The notes under the pieces were generated by a model, which was given only the letters and a program-made list of their open reading frames with translations, was not told the DNA's origin and made no database searches. Below, in pieces: positions 39,755 to 49,092 of a stretch of 64,000 nucleotides of DNA. Source of the DNA: Oscillospiraceae bacterium. Its GTDB lineage: Bacteria > Bacillota > Clostridia > Oscillospirales > QAMX01. A program made the translations under genes and the position numbers. Every line of letters starts with the position of its first letter. Positions within the stretch are counted from its first letter, which is position 1. The stretch covers positions 118,202 to 182,201 of the forward strand of contig SVLQ01000004.1 in NCBI GenBank assembly GCA_015067825.1. The letters run 5' to 3'.

Positions 39755-41158
39755 ATGGCCTACACTACCGTACATACCTTTGAAATGCTCGGACAGTATA
39801 TCGCGATGGACGTCGCGAGCGGTGCTGTCCATATCCTTGACAAGCTCGCCTACGAGGTCGTGCGCCGTCTGACGCCGCCGCTATGCGAGACCTGTCCGGC
39901 CGAGCTCTACGCCGAGCTGGATGCCACCCGCGAAGAGATCGACGAAGCCTACGCCGAGCTCTACGCGTTGTATGCCGAAGGCATGCTTTTTTCCGAAGAC
40001 GATTATGAGCAGATTGCCGCTTTGATCGACCGTCATCCGCCGGTCAAAGCGCTGTGCCTGCATATCTCGCACGACTGCAATCTGCGCTGTAAATATTGCT
40101 TTGCCGGCACGGGCAATTTCGGCGGTGCGCGCATGCTGATGCCGCCCGAAGTCGCTATCGACGCCATGAAATTCGTGGCCAAGGCCTCCGGCAAACGCCG
40201 CAACATCGAAGTCGACTTTTTCGGCGGTGAACCGCTGATGGCGTTCGATACCGTGATCAAAACGGTCGAGTACGTCCGCGCCCACGAAAAAGAATGGGGC
40301 AAGAACTTCCGCTTTACGATCACGACCAACGGCCTTGCCCTCGACGATAAAAAGATCGACTTTATCAACCGCGAAATGGACAACGTCGTCCTCTCTCTCG
40401 ACGGCCGTCCCGACGTCAATGACGAGCTCCGCGTCGACGTCGCCGGCAACGGCAGCTACAGCCGCATCGTGCCCAAGCTCCTCAAGACCGCACAGGGCCG
40501 CAACGGCAAGGACTACTACGTCCGCGGCACCTTCACCAAGCTGAACCTTGACTTCGCCGAAGACGTGCTGCATATGCACGAGCTCGGCTTCAAGGAGATC
40601 AGCGTCGAACCCGTCGTCACGAGCGATCCGCGCCTCGATTTCACGCCCGAAGACCTGCCGAAGATCTACGCCGAGTACGAACGTCTGGCGAAGATCATGC
40701 TCGACCGCGCCGGCACCGACGAGGATTTCCGCTTCTTCCACTTTATGATCGACCTCGAACAGGGGCCGTGCGTGATCAAGCGTCTGCGCGGCTGCGGTGC
40801 GGGTGCGGAATATCTGGCCGTCACGCCCGACGGCGAGCTCTACCCCTGCCATCAGTTCGTCGGCAACGAGGAATTCAAGATCGGTACGATCTATGATCCC
40901 GACCACCTGAACGAAGATCTGCGCGCGCAGTTTGCGGGCCAGAACGTCTATACGCGCGAAGGCTGCCGCGATTGCTTTGCCCGTTTCTATTGTTCCGGAG
41001 GCTGCTCTGCGGCCAACTACAACAAAAACGGCGACCTGAACAAGCCCTATGCCTACGGCTGTGACCTCGAGCGCAAACGTGTGGAATGCGCGATCGGTCT
41101 CAAGGCGGCGCTCGCCGTGCGTGCGGCGGAAGCAGCAGGGGAGGAAGCCGATGCGTAA
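39755..41158 (+). CDS. scfB: SCIFF radical-SAM maturase (SPASM type)
   Basis: This 467-residue enzyme has the radical-SAM cluster motif CNLRCKYCF near residue 109, the GGEP motif (FFGGEPLMAF) and a C-terminal SPASM region with many Cys (RLRGCGAGAEYLAVTPDGELYPCHQF, then CRDCFARFYCSGGCSAANY). An N-terminal ~85-residue RRE-like part (FEMLGQYIAMDVASGAVHILDK) should bind the peptide leader. It forms thioether crosslinks in the SCIFF peptide encoded just upstream. It overlaps proC by 8 bases. The RBS is weak (GGGGAT), in line with low maturase need. Confidence 0.96.
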   Translation: MAYTTVHTFEMLGQYIAMDVASGAVHILDKLAYEVVRRLTPPLCETCPAELYAELDATREEIDEAYAELYALYAEGMLFSEDDYEQIAALIDRHPPVKALCLHISHDCNLRCKYCFAGTGNFGGARMLMPPEVAIDAMKFVAKASGKRRNIEVDFFGGEPLMAFDTVIKTVEYVRAHEKEWGKNFRFTITTNGLALDDKKIDFINREMDNVVLSLDGRPDVNDELRVDVAGNGSYSRIVPKLLKTAQGRNGKDYYVRGTFTKLNLDFAEDVLHMHELGFKEISVEPVVTSDPRLDFTPEDLPKIYAEYERLAKIMLDRAGTDEDFRFFHFMIDLEQGPCVIKRLRGCGAGAEYLAVTPDGELYPCHQFVGNEEFKIGTIYDPDHLNEDLRAQFAGQNVYTREGCRDCFARFYCSGGCSAANYNKNGDLNKPYAYGCDLERKRVECAIGLKAALAVRAAEAAGEEADA

Positions 41159-41948
41159 GATCGGTTTTATCGGCAGCGGGAAAATGGCCGGTGCGATCAT
41201 GGGCGCGCTGTTGCAAAACGGCTGCGATCCGTCACTGCTCACCGTCAGCGATCCCAATCCCGAAGCACTTCTCCGCCCAGCGTCCTTTGGTGCCGTGACG
41301 ACGAACGATAACCGCGTGGTATTTGAACGCTCGGATATCGTTTTTCTCGCGGTCAAGCCCCAGTGCATGTACGATGCACTCGGTGCGATCGGCAGTGCTA
41401 CTGCCGGCAAGACCGTCGTTACCATGATGGCCGGGATCCGCACCGAACAGGTCGCAGCCCTTTGTCCGGGAGCTGCCTGCGTGATCCGCATGATGCCCAA
41501 CACGCCGATGCTCGTCAACAAAGGTACGATCGCCGTTTCGGTCGGCGATGCGCCTGCCGACTGCGCGGAAGCGGTCGTGGAGATCCTTTCGACCGCCGGC
41601 TGTGTTTACCACGTCGAAGAAGACGCGATGGATGCGGTGACTGCGCTGTCCGGTTCCGGCCCTGCCTATTTTTACCGCATTGCCGCCGTGATGGCCGAAG
41701 CGGCCGCCGCACACGGGATCGATCCCGAAACAGCCGTGCAGATGGCTGCCGGCACGATGGCCGGTGCAGCGGAAATGCTCACCCAAAGCGGCAAAACGCC
41801 GGCCGAGCTGATCCGTGACGTCTCTTCCGCGAAGGGGACGACGGTTGCCGCGCTGGAGGCGTTTGACCGCGCAGAACTCGATGCGGCCGTGCGTGCCGGT
41901 GTCGAAGCCGCGTGGACCCGTTCCCGCGAACTCTCGCAGGGAAAATAA
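41151..41948 (+). CDS. proC: Pyrroline-5-carboxylate reductase
   Basis: This 265-residue NAD(P)H-dependent enzyme makes proline. KIGFIGSGKMAGAIMGALL is the dinucleotide-binding start. MMPNTPMLVNKGTIAV, ALSGSGPAYFYRIAAVMAEAA and the late DVSSAKGTTVAALEAFD are the family signatures. ATG at 41151 lies inside the end of scfB and has GGGGAGGA directly upstream. The earlier open frame is only overlap with scfB. No proA/proB are nearby. Confidence 0.96.
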   Translation: MRKIGFIGSGKMAGAIMGALLQNGCDPSLLTVSDPNPEALLRPASFGAVTTNDNRVVFERSDIVFLAVKPQCMYDALGAIGSATAGKTVVTMMAGIRTEQVAALCPGAACVIRMMPNTPMLVNKGTIAVSVGDAPADCAEAVVEILSTAGCVYHVEEDAMDAVTALSGSGPAYFYRIAAVMAEAAAAHGIDPETAVQMAAGTMAGAAEMLTQSGKTPAELIRDVSSAKGTTVAALEAFDRAELDAAVRAGVEAAWTRSRELSQGK

Positions 41949-42004
41949 CCGGGCCGAATGAACCGCCTTCTCTCTGAATATCATGGCAGAGAGGGGGGAT
42001 TTGT

Positions 42005-42610
42005 GTGTCGGAACAGAGAAAACGGCCGTTTCGAATGTCGGACGGTCGGATTGCCGTACTGCTTCTGTGGGCGGCATTTGCCGTGGGCTGCGCGATCGGC
42101 GCGGCTGTTGCGGCCGAAATCACCGAAGCCGCGCTGCTGCGCCTGCGGGAAAGTTTGTTCGCGTATCGTTCGGCGGCGCTTGGCGGAACTCTACGCCAAA
42201 GCTTTGGTGCGTGTCTGCTCGATTTGCTGCCGTGGACACTTGCATCGCTGCTGGCGGCGTTGTTTGTCTCATCCACCGTCACACTGCCGTTGCTTTTGGG
42301 ACTGCGCGGCGGGGTTCTGGGGTATCTAACCGCGGCGCTGCTCCGGCTCTGCGGCTGGCCCGATGGTCTTTGGTGGCTGGGTGCAGTTTGCGGTGCGAAA
42401 AACGCATTGCTCCTGCTTTCGATGTCTGCCGCGATTGTCCCGAATTTTATCCGTGCATTGCGGCGTGTGCGTCTGCGCGGAAGCCATCTTGTCTATGCTC
42501 TTGACCGCACGTATCTGCGCTCTGCGGCCGTATCGCTTGTGGCGATGCTGGCGGGAGCCGCAGCCGATCTGTACCTCACGCCTGTGCTGACCGCGTGGTT
42601 GGCGCGGTGA
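42005..42610 (+). CDS. Membrane protein, possibly SpoIIM-like
   Basis: This 201-residue protein has four to five hydrophobic segments and a GTG start behind GAGGGGGG. The segment order and the LRGGVLGYLTAALLRL stretch resemble SpoIIM, a sporulation membrane protein of about 200 residues, but the similarity is weak and no other sporulation gene is near. Alternatively it is an unrelated small membrane protein. It lies 57 bases after proC and 38 bases before the DUF624-like gene. Confidence 0.5.
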   Translation: MSEQRKRPFRMSDGRIAVLLLWAAFAVGCAIGAAVAAEITEAALLRLRESLFAYRSAALGGTLRQSFGACLLDLLPWTLASLLAALFVSSTVTLPLLLGLRGGVLGYLTAALLRLCGWPDGLWWLGAVCGAKNALLLLSMSAAIVPNFIRALRRVRLRGSHLVYALDRTYLRSAAVSLVAMLAGAAADLYLTPVLTAWLAR

Positions 42611-42648
42611 ACCAACCATACCGAGGATATCTGAAACGGAGAAGAACC

Positions 42649-43680
42649 ATGAGCTTTTTGAAACCTAACTACAACAAGCCCGGCAAGGGCGTCGAGAAGG
42701 ACGAGCCGCAAGGCTCCGCATTCTTCCGTTATTTTAAGTTGTATTTCCGCAACTTCAGCAAAATGATCGGCTACGGCACGATCTATTTCTTCGTGATGCT
42801 GCCATTGATCGTGTTTGCGACCTACTTCATCTTGGCCGTCATCAATCCCGAACTCGGCCTCAGCCTGTCCGATGCGCTCTATGAAGCGACCTACGGTCAG
42901 GTGGTCGAAGAAGGCAAAGAGGTCATGGCCAACTCGTGGATCGCGCTGCTGATGATGATTGCGATCTATATCCCGCGCGGTGTGGCGATTCCGCTGGTGA
43001 TTCTGTCGGCGATCTGCATTGGCCCGCTGAACTGCGGCATGGTCTACTGCATGCGCAACCACTCCCGCGAGGACCATGCGTGGTTTTCCGATCTCTTTAC
43101 GCGCGCGTGGCGCAATAAGTGGCAGGGACTGGCCTTCGGCCTGATCGATATCGCCATCTGCCTGAGCCTGCTCGTTTACCTGTTCGCGCCCGATGCGATG
43201 GGCATGAGTGCGACGGTCTTCAACTACTGCCGCATTTTGTGCATTGCGATTTTTGTTTGCTACATGGTCATGCGCTGGTACATCTACCAGATGATCGTCA
43301 CCTTTAACCTGAAGTTCCGCGGCCTGATCAAAAACGCGTGGATGTTCGTCATCCTCGGTGCCGGCCGCAATATTGTCACGGCGCTGGCGAGCGTGGCGAT
43401 GATCTTCTTCTTTGTGATCTTCCCGCTCTACTACCCCTCGGCGATGCCGTTCTTCCTCCTGATCATGATGTTCCTGATGTGGAGCATGCTTATTTTCCTT
43501 GCAGTTTTCGGTACCTACCCGGTCATGCATAAGTATCTTGTTGCACCGGCGCTGGAGGAACAGCGCAAGGCCGAAGCGAAGAAAAACGGCGGCAAACCGA
43601 TTGAAGAAAACGTTGTGGAAGCCGAATCGGAGGCCGAAAAAAACGGTGAAGATGATTCGATTCTCGACGATGACGATTAA
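42649..43680 (+). CDS. DUF624-like membrane protein
   Basis: This 343-residue protein has about six membrane segments. The central GPLNCGMVYCMRNHSREDHAWFSDLF resembles the YesL/DUF624 signature (small residue pattern, then an acidic-aromatic helix between segments). The N-terminus is soluble and basic; the C-terminal 45 residues are very acidic and end in DDDD. DUF624 proteins are often found with sugar transport operons, but here there is none. The function is unknown. ATG at 42649 is chosen at the natural N-terminus; an upstream GTG-type extension overlaps the previous gene's end. Confidence 0.72.
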   Translation: MSFLKPNYNKPGKGVEKDEPQGSAFFRYFKLYFRNFSKMIGYGTIYFFVMLPLIVFATYFILAVINPELGLSLSDALYEATYGQVVEEGKEVMANSWIALLMMIAIYIPRGVAIPLVILSAICIGPLNCGMVYCMRNHSREDHAWFSDLFTRAWRNKWQGLAFGLIDIAICLSLLVYLFAPDAMGMSATVFNYCRILCIAIFVCYMVMRWYIYQMIVTFNLKFRGLIKNAWMFVILGAGRNIVTALASVAMIFFFVIFPLYYPSAMPFFLLIMMFLMWSMLIFLAVFGTYPVMHKYLVAPALEEQRKAEAKKNGGKPIEENVVEAESEAEKNGEDDSILDDDD

Positions 43681-43761
43681 TCCTGAATGCCTTTGTGCAT
43701 ACTATTGCTGAATAGACGATAAACCCGCGAAAAAAGAAAGAAAATTTATATGTTTTGCGTC

Positions 43762-43790
43762 TTGCAAATTTTGCCCATTTGCGGTAAAAT
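43762..43790 (+). promoter_or_regulatory. Promoter for the first GAPDH gene
   Basis: TTGCAA (43762-43767), 17-bp spacer, TAAAAT (43785-43790). Confidence 0.78.
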
Positions 43791-43821
43791 TTAGATATAA
43801 CTACTATTGGAGGAATGTCAC

Positions 43822-44838
43822 ATGGCAATCAAAGTAGCAATCAATGGTTTTGGCCGCATCGGCCGTCTCGCGTTCAGACAGATGTTCGGCGCCGAAGGTT
43901 ATGAAATCGTTGCGATCAACGACCTCACCAGCCCGGCGATGCTCGCGCACCTTCTGAAATATGACTCCGCTCAGGGCCGTTACGCTCTGGCTGACAAAGT
44001 CTCCGCCGGTGAAGACAGCATCACTGTCGACGGCCAGACGATCAAGATCTACGCCGAAAAAGACGCGGCGAACTGCCCGTGGGGCGAACTGGGTGTTGAC
44101 GTTGTTCTCGAATGCACCGGTTTCTACACCTCGAAGGCCAAGTCCGAAGCGCACCTCACCGCCGGCGCCAAGAAAGTCGTTATCTCCGCTCCGGCCGGCA
44201 ACGACCTCAAGACGATCGTTTACAGCGTCAACGAAAAAACCCTGACCGCTGAAGACAAGATCATCTCCGCCGCTTCCTGCACCACCAACTGCCTCGCCCC
44301 GATGGCCAAGGCCCTCAACGATTACGCTCCGATCCAGAGCGGTATCATGAGCACCATCCACGCTTACACCGGCGACCAGATGGTCCTCGACGGCCCGCAC
44401 AGAAAAGGCGACCTCCGTCGCGCCCGCGCTGCCGCTGTCAACATCGTTCCGAACTCCACCGGCGCTGCTAAGGCGATCGGCCTGGTTATCCCGGAACTCA
44501 ACGGCAAGCTCATCGGCTCGGCTCAGCGTGTCCCGGTTCCGACCGGCTCCACCACGATCCTTGTCGCTGTCGTTAAGGGCACCGACGTCTCCGTCGCCGG
44601 CATCAACGCCGCGATGAAGGCTGCTTCCTCGGCTTCCTTCGGCTACAACGAAGAAGACATCGTTTCGTCCGACATCATCGGCATCACCTACGGCTCGCTG
44701 TTCGACGCTACCCAGACCATGGTCTGCAAAGTCGACGACGATACCTACGAAGTGCAGGTCGTTTCGTGGTACGACAACGAGAACTCCTACGTCAGCCAGA
44801 TGGTCCGTACGATCAAGTACTTCGCCGAACTGAACTAA
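43822..44838 (+). CDS. gap: Glyceraldehyde-3-phosphate dehydrogenase (type I)
   Basis: This 338-residue glycolytic enzyme has [17 protein letters not shown] for NAD binding and the active-site Cys in [14 protein letters not shown]. The [23 protein letters not shown] stretch and [20 protein letters not shown] at the end are also seen. HAYTGDQ is the common Firmicute type. ATG at 43822 follows GGAGGAATG. It has its own promoter and terminator. Strong C/G-ending codons suggest high expression. A second, different GAPDH lies at 49196. Confidence 0.96.
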   Translation: MAIKVAINGFGRIGRLAFRQMFGAEGYEIVAINDLTSPAMLAHLLKYDSAQGRYALADKVSAGEDSITVDGQTIKIYAEKDAANCPWGELGVDVVLECTGFYTSKAKSEAHLTAGAKKVVISAPAGNDLKTIVYSVNEKTLTAEDKIISAASCTTNCLAPMAKALNDYAPIQSGIMSTIHAYTGDQMVLDGPHRKGDLRRARAAAVNIVPNSTGAAKAIGLVIPELNGKLIGSAQRVPVPTGSTTILVAVVKGTDVSVAGINAAMKAASSASFGYNEEDIVSSDIIGITYGSLFDATQTMVCKVDDDTYEVQVVSWYDNENSYVSQMVRTIKYFAELN

Positions 44839-44860
44839 GACTTCTCAAATCGTCTTTCAA

Positions 44861-44898
44861 CAGCCCGCAAAGCCACCGCTTTGCGGGCTGTTTCTCTC
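44861..44898 (+). terminator. Intrinsic terminator after the first GAPDH gene
   Basis: CAGCCCGCAAAG / CTTTGCGGGCTG (12 bp, 6-base loop) followed by TTTCTCTC. Confidence 0.88.
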
Positions 44899-44917
44899 AC
44901 AAAAAAGGAGCATCAAA

Positions 44918-46186
44918 ATGAACATTCCCGCCCCGATGCAGGCCTATATCGACGGCCTTCTTGCCAAAACCTCCGATCCAACCCTCAAATCGCTCTTTGC
45001 CGATTGCTTCCTGAATACCTGGACGACGACGATCCAGGAAACCGCCGACGATGCGTTCGTCATCACCGGCGATATCCCTGCCATGTGGCTGCGCGACTCC
45101 TCCGCACAGGTCAAAAACTATCTGAAACTGATGCCCGTGAGCGACGAGATCACCGCGATGGTGCGCAAGGTGATCAACCGCCAGATGCTGTCGATCACGA
45201 AGGATCCGTACGCCAACGCCTTTAACTTCGAGGCGAACGCCCACGGCCATACCGACGACCGCCCGCTGCAGAGCCCGTGGGTCTGGGAGCGCAAGTACGA
45301 GATCGACTCGCTCTGCTATCCCGTCCACCTCGCTTACCAGTACTGGAAGATCAGCGGAAAAGCCGATATCTTTACCGAAACGGCCAAAACTGCGTTCGGT
45401 CTGATCCTCAAAACGTGGAAGACCGAGCAGAATCACGCCGATTCGCCCTACTATTTCCTCCGCGATAACTGCCCGCCGACCGATACGCTCACCAACGACG
45501 GCAAGGGTACGCCGGTCGCGCCGACCGGCATGACCTGGTCGGGCTTCCGTCCCAGCGACGACGCCTGTACCTACGGCTACCTCGTGCCGGCCAATATGTT
45601 CGCCGTGGTCGCGCTCCGCGAAATGTCCGAGATCCTGCGTGCGGTCTACGGTGACGAGGCGATGGCGGCCGAGGCCGATGCGCTCAAGGCCGAGATCGAC
45701 GCCGGCATCCAAAAATACGCGGTCGTCGAAACCGCCGAATTCGGCAAGGTCTACGCCTACGAGGTCGATGGCCTCGGCAATCACCTCTTCATGGACGATG
45801 CCAACGTGCCCAGCCTGATGTCCGCGCCGTATCTCGGCTACTGCGACGTCGCCGACCCGATCTACCAGAATACGCGCAAGCTCTTGCTCTCCAACGCAAA
45901 CCCCTACTACCACGAAGGCAAGGCCGCCAAAGGCATCGGCAGTCCGCACACGCCCGCCGACAGCATCTGGCCGATCGCCATGGCGATGCAGGGCCTGACC
46001 GCCACCGACGCGGCGGAAAAGAAAGAACTGCTGGGCTATCTGCTCGCCTCCAACGCCGGTACGGGCTTTATGCACGAGAGTTTCCATAAAGACGACGCCA
46101 AAAACTTCACGCGTCCGTGGTTTGCCTGGGCGAATACGATCTGCAGCGAATTCTTCATCGACTGCATCGAAAACGGCCTCGCGTAA
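44918..46186 (+). CDS. Exo-alpha-1,6-mannosidase, GH125 family
   Basis: This 422-residue enzyme has the family hallmark ITGDIPAMWLRDSSAQ at residues ~47-63, followed by FNFEANAHGHTDDRP, WERKYEIDSLCYP, and MTWSGFRPSDDACTYGYLVPAN. GH125 enzymes remove alpha-1,6-linked mannose from N-glycan cores and related glycans. There is no signal peptide. It fits with the two GH38 enzymes in the window: together they could remove several mannose linkages. AAAGGAGC precedes the ATG. Confidence 0.94.
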   Translation: MNIPAPMQAYIDGLLAKTSDPTLKSLFADCFLNTWTTTIQETADDAFVITGDIPAMWLRDSSAQVKNYLKLMPVSDEITAMVRKVINRQMLSITKDPYANAFNFEANAHGHTDDRPLQSPWVWERKYEIDSLCYPVHLAYQYWKISGKADIFTETAKTAFGLILKTWKTEQNHADSPYYFLRDNCPPTDTLTNDGKGTPVAPTGMTWSGFRPSDDACTYGYLVPANMFAVVALREMSEILRAVYGDEAMAAEADALKAEIDAGIQKYAVVETAEFGKVYAYEVDGLGNHLFMDDANVPSLMSAPYLGYCDVADPIYQNTRKLLLSNANPYYHEGKAAKGIGSPHTPADSIWPIAMAMQGLTATDAAEKKELLGYLLASNAGTGFMHESFHKDDAKNFTRPWFAWANTICSEFFIDCIENGLA

Positions 46187-46193
46187 GATTCCG

Positions 46194-46240
46194 GTCAGAA
46201 ACCGCAAAATCATATTTTGCGGTTTCTGACAATTTTTTTT
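46194..46240 (+). terminator. Intrinsic terminator after the GH125 gene
   Basis: GTCAGAAACCGCAAAA pairs with TTTTGCGGTTTCTGAC (16 bp) and is followed by AATTTTTTTT. Confidence 0.95.
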
Positions 46241-46266
46241 GTCACCGAATTCGTTTTGGTCATACT
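46239..46266 (+). promoter_or_regulatory. Possible promoter for the sigma-factor-like gene
   Basis: TTGTCA (46239-46244), 16-bp spacer, CATACT (46261-46266), overlapping the tail of the preceding terminator. Weak match. Confidence 0.4.
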
Positions 46267-46290
46267 ACATTGGTGAAAGGAGGCGAGAGC

Positions 46291-47808
46291 ATGACAGACA
46301 CACTGATTGCAGAGTTTGTAGGAAATTATCTGGAAAAGATCTTCTATTTCTGCCTGAAAAAAACAGGCAGCGGCAATGAAGCGGAAGATCTCTCGCAGGA
46401 GATTGCCTTACAGATTCTTACGGCACTACAAACGACGGTACCGGAAAATTTTTCTGCGTGGGTTTGGCGAATTGCACGCAACTGCTACAGCCTGTGGGCA
46501 GAGAAAAAGCATCGCCGTACCGTATATTTGAGTGGCTCCGACATTGGAGATTACGAAATCTGTGACGAAAACGCGGAGATCCTTGATGAAATGATACGCA
46601 GGGAAGATCTTGCCTTGCTTCGGCGGGAGCTGGCTTTCATCGGAAGCAACTACCGCAATCTTATCGTCGCCTATTATTTCGAAAACAAAAGTGTACGTGA
46701 GATCGCCGGTCTGCTCTCGCTGCGCGAAGATGCCGTTAAAAAGCGTCTGCAGCGCATCCGAACTATACTGAAAGAAGGTATGTACATGGCAAGAGAATTC
46801 GGAAAACGCAGCTACAACCCCGAAAACGTCAATTTTGTAAAAAACGGAACCGACGGCAAGTTTGGTCAGCCGTGGACGATCGTCCATCATTTGCTCTACA
46901 AGAATATTTTTCTCCAAGCAGCCGAGAATCCCTCTACGGCCGAAGAATTGTCTTTGGAATTGGGGATCGCACTACCGTACATGCAGGATGAACTGGAATT
47001 TCTCGTGCGCGAAGAACTGATGGTTCAAAGTGGCGACAAGTATGAAACGGCGTTTCCCATCGTCAGCCGCGCAGAACAGCGCGTGTGGCACGATGCAAAT
47101 CGTGCAGTTACCCCAAGTCTTACCGCAAAGCTTTGTGAATTGGTTGATCTGTATCTGCATGAGGACGGCGCAAAAGTTAATGTCTCCTACACAGGCTGCG
47201 ATGTTGCCAAGTGGTCGCTTCTGCTTTTGGCGTTCGATGAACTGATGGTTGCCTGCGAAAATTTTGGTAATCGGTGCGGTTCGCTGCCCAAACGCCCGGA
47301 CGATGGGGAATGGACACTGACCGGGTACGAATCTATCGACTGGAAAGAACCTGAGTTTGTAGGTCAGCACGGTTGTTGGTGGGAAGATACTGTTGGAGTG
47401 CGCTATCCGGTGGAATTCCAACAGTACAAGATTTCCCTTGGCCGACATTTTGAAAAAACGCCGGTTTATTTGAATTACAAAGAAGGCGAAACGCTTTACC
47501 TCGCCGTCCACGGTCGGCTTGACGAATGCGAGCAAGTGTATGTCGACAAATTACTCGGCTACGGTTATCTGCGCAAAACCGATGAAGGCATTCTTCCCAA
47601 TGTGGTTGTCGTCGATCGAAACGCTCGGTCCTCCTGCAACGCTGAATCTGCGGCAAAACTTTCCATACTTGCCGAGGAAATCAAAGCCTTGATGAAACGT
47701 GCACCGAAAATTGAACGCGGTTACATTGTTGAACAGGCAATCGCCGATGGTTGGTTGACGTTCTCCGATGATCTCATCCCCTCTGCCGGGGCGTATATTT
47801 ATCTGTAA
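46291..47808 (+). CDS. ECF-type sigma factor with a long C-terminal extension
   Basis: This 505-residue protein has an ECF sigma-70 region 2 in residues ~5-90 (NEAEDLSQEIALQILTAL, FSAWVWRIARNCY) and a region 4 in ~110-170 (LRRELAFIGSNYRNLIVAYYFENKS, then VREIAGLLSLREDAVKKRLQR). About 335 residues follow with no membrane segment. This tail includes a winged-helix-like part (AENPSTAEELSLELGIALPYMQDELEFLVREELM) and a Cys/Trp-rich region. Such a tail may replace a separate anti-sigma factor or sense a ligand. AAAGGAGG lies 8 bases before the ATG. No anti-sigma gene is adjacent. Homologues annotated as sigma-70 family proteins of this length occur in Clostridia; their regulon is unknown to me. Confidence 0.8.
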   Translation: MTDTLIAEFVGNYLEKIFYFCLKKTGSGNEAEDLSQEIALQILTALQTTVPENFSAWVWRIARNCYSLWAEKKHRRTVYLSGSDIGDYEICDENAEILDEMIRREDLALLRRELAFIGSNYRNLIVAYYFENKSVREIAGLLSLREDAVKKRLQRIRTILKEGMYMAREFGKRSYNPENVNFVKNGTDGKFGQPWTIVHHLLYKNIFLQAAENPSTAEELSLELGIALPYMQDELEFLVREELMVQSGDKYETAFPIVSRAEQRVWHDANRAVTPSLTAKLCELVDLYLHEDGAKVNVSYTGCDVAKWSLLLLAFDELMVACENFGNRCGSLPKRPDDGEWTLTGYESIDWKEPEFVGQHGCWWEDTVGVRYPVEFQQYKISLGRHFEKTPVYLNYKEGETLYLAVHGRLDECEQVYVDKLLGYGYLRKTDEGILPNVVVVDRNARSSCNAESAAKLSILAEEIKALMKRAPKIERGYIVEQAIADGWLTFSDDLIPSAGAYIYL

Positions 47809-47838
47809 GACTTTTTCCATCCTCTGTCATATGAACAC

Positions 47839-47879
47839 GCAAAAGAGTCGGCCGTCCAAACGACGGCCGACTCTTTTGC
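47839..47879 (+). terminator. Intrinsic terminator after the sigma-factor-like gene
   Basis: GCAAAAGAGTCGGCCGT / ACGGCCGACTCTTTTGC forms a 17-bp perfect stem; its own 3' arm supplies the T-rich tail (CTCTTTTGC). Confidence 0.85.
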
Positions 47880-47944
47880 TATTACCTCAACCGCAGGTTG
47901 CATTGCGCTGCAAAAAATAAGTTATGGTTTTCCTTGGGCCTGTA

Positions 47945-47953
47945 TGCTATAAT
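47945..47953 (+). promoter_or_regulatory. Extended -10 promoter for the first XRE gene
   Basis: TGCTATAAT; the -35 is poor, typical of extended -10 promoters. Confidence 0.65.
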
Positions 47954-47996
47954 AATGTCAGAATCCGGATTCAATAAGATTTACGAGGGAAGATAT

Positions 47997-49046
47997 ATGA
48001 CGATCGGTGAAAGAATCAAGGAACTGCGGAAAAAGAATGATCTCACGCAGGAAAAGCTTGCGGACTATCTTTGCGTTTCCTATCAAGCGGTCTCGAAATG
48101 GGAAACAGGGCTTTCGAACCCCGACCTGTCGTTGATCGGGCCGTTGACGAAGCTGCTTCACGTTTCGGCCGATGAACTTCTGGGACTGAAAAACGATACG
48201 AAAGATGCGCGGCGGGAAGAACTGGAAAAAGAGGAACGCGAAACCTGGAAGAGCGGCGATTTAGCCCAGCGGTATAAAATTGCCTCTGCCGCAGTGGCAG
48301 AGTACCCCGGCGAAACGAAGTATCTCTGTTGGCTTGCTTGGTGCGAGGCCATGCGTTCGTTTGATTTTGCGGATCAACAGGAGTACGTTGCCGAACAGGA
48401 AAAGGCGATCAAGCGCTTTGCCTGTGTGATCGAAAACGCGACGGATGAAGATGTGAAAAGAAGCGCCATACAGGGAATCGTGCAGTATTTGTGCTTCCGC
48501 GGGCGGCATGACGAAGCGAAAAAATATGCTGAACTGTACCCCGATGATTTATCGCTCAGCAAAGCCCAAATTTTGCTGGACTGCCTGCAGGGAGAAGAAA
48601 AAACCAGACATTATCAAAAAATGCTCGACAAGATGCTGATTTTTCTGCTAAACCACATAGGCACGGGCGATCTGCTTGCCTGCGAAGCGCAGGAGAAAAT
48701 CATAAACGCATTGATCCCGGACGGAAATTATCTCCGGTACCACTATTTTCTCGCCGATCTCTATGGCGAAAGAGCAAAAATCTACACGTCGGAGGGAGAA
48801 TATGAGACAGCGGTGAACTGCCTGAAAAAATCGCTCGATCATGCCGCAGCCTGGGATGCGTTGATGGCCGAAGATACCACGTATTATTACACAACGCCTT
48901 TTTTGGATCACGTTTCATATCACCGGGATGACGTATGGAAAACGGGGACCGGCACGACGAAAGAGGAGTTTTACGAGTATATCAAACGCAAACCGTTTGA
49001 TCGTCTGCAGGGCAGAGAAGATTTCCGCCAGCTCTTCCAAATCTAA
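47997..49046 (+). CDS. XRE-family transcriptional regulator with TPR-like C-terminus
   Basis: This 349-residue protein has an N-terminal helix-turn-helix (IGERIKELRKKNDLTQEKLADYLCVSYQAVSKWETG), then DELLGLKND and a long all-helical region resembling tetratricopeptide-type repeats (YKIASAAVAEYPGETKYLCWLAW and others). It may bind a peptide or protein signal. GAGGGAAG lies 5 bases before the ATG. It shares the HTH and the AEYPGE/KAYPGE segment with the gene at 50215, so the two are paralogues on either side of the second GAPDH gene. Confidence 0.87.
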   Translation: MTIGERIKELRKKNDLTQEKLADYLCVSYQAVSKWETGLSNPDLSLIGPLTKLLHVSADELLGLKNDTKDARREELEKEERETWKSGDLAQRYKIASAAVAEYPGETKYLCWLAWCEAMRSFDFADQQEYVAEQEKAIKRFACVIENATDEDVKRSAIQGIVQYLCFRGRHDEAKKYAELYPDDLSLSKAQILLDCLQGEEKTRHYQKMLDKMLIFLLNHIGTGDLLACEAQEKIINALIPDGNYLRYHYFLADLYGERAKIYTSEGEYETAVNCLKKSLDHAAAWDALMAEDTTYYYTTPFLDHVSYHRDDVWKTGTGTTKEEFYEYIKRKPFDRLQGREDFRQLFQI

Positions 49047-49048
49047 CC

Positions 49049-49080
49049 AAAGCCGCATCCGATTGTTCGGATGCGGCTTT
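49049..49080 (+). terminator. Intrinsic terminator after the first XRE gene
   Basis: AAAGCCGCATCCGA / TCGGATGCGGCTTT with loop TTGT is a 14-bp stem; the following T-run is short. Confidence 0.85.
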
Positions 49081-49092
49081 ACTGCTGTTGAA

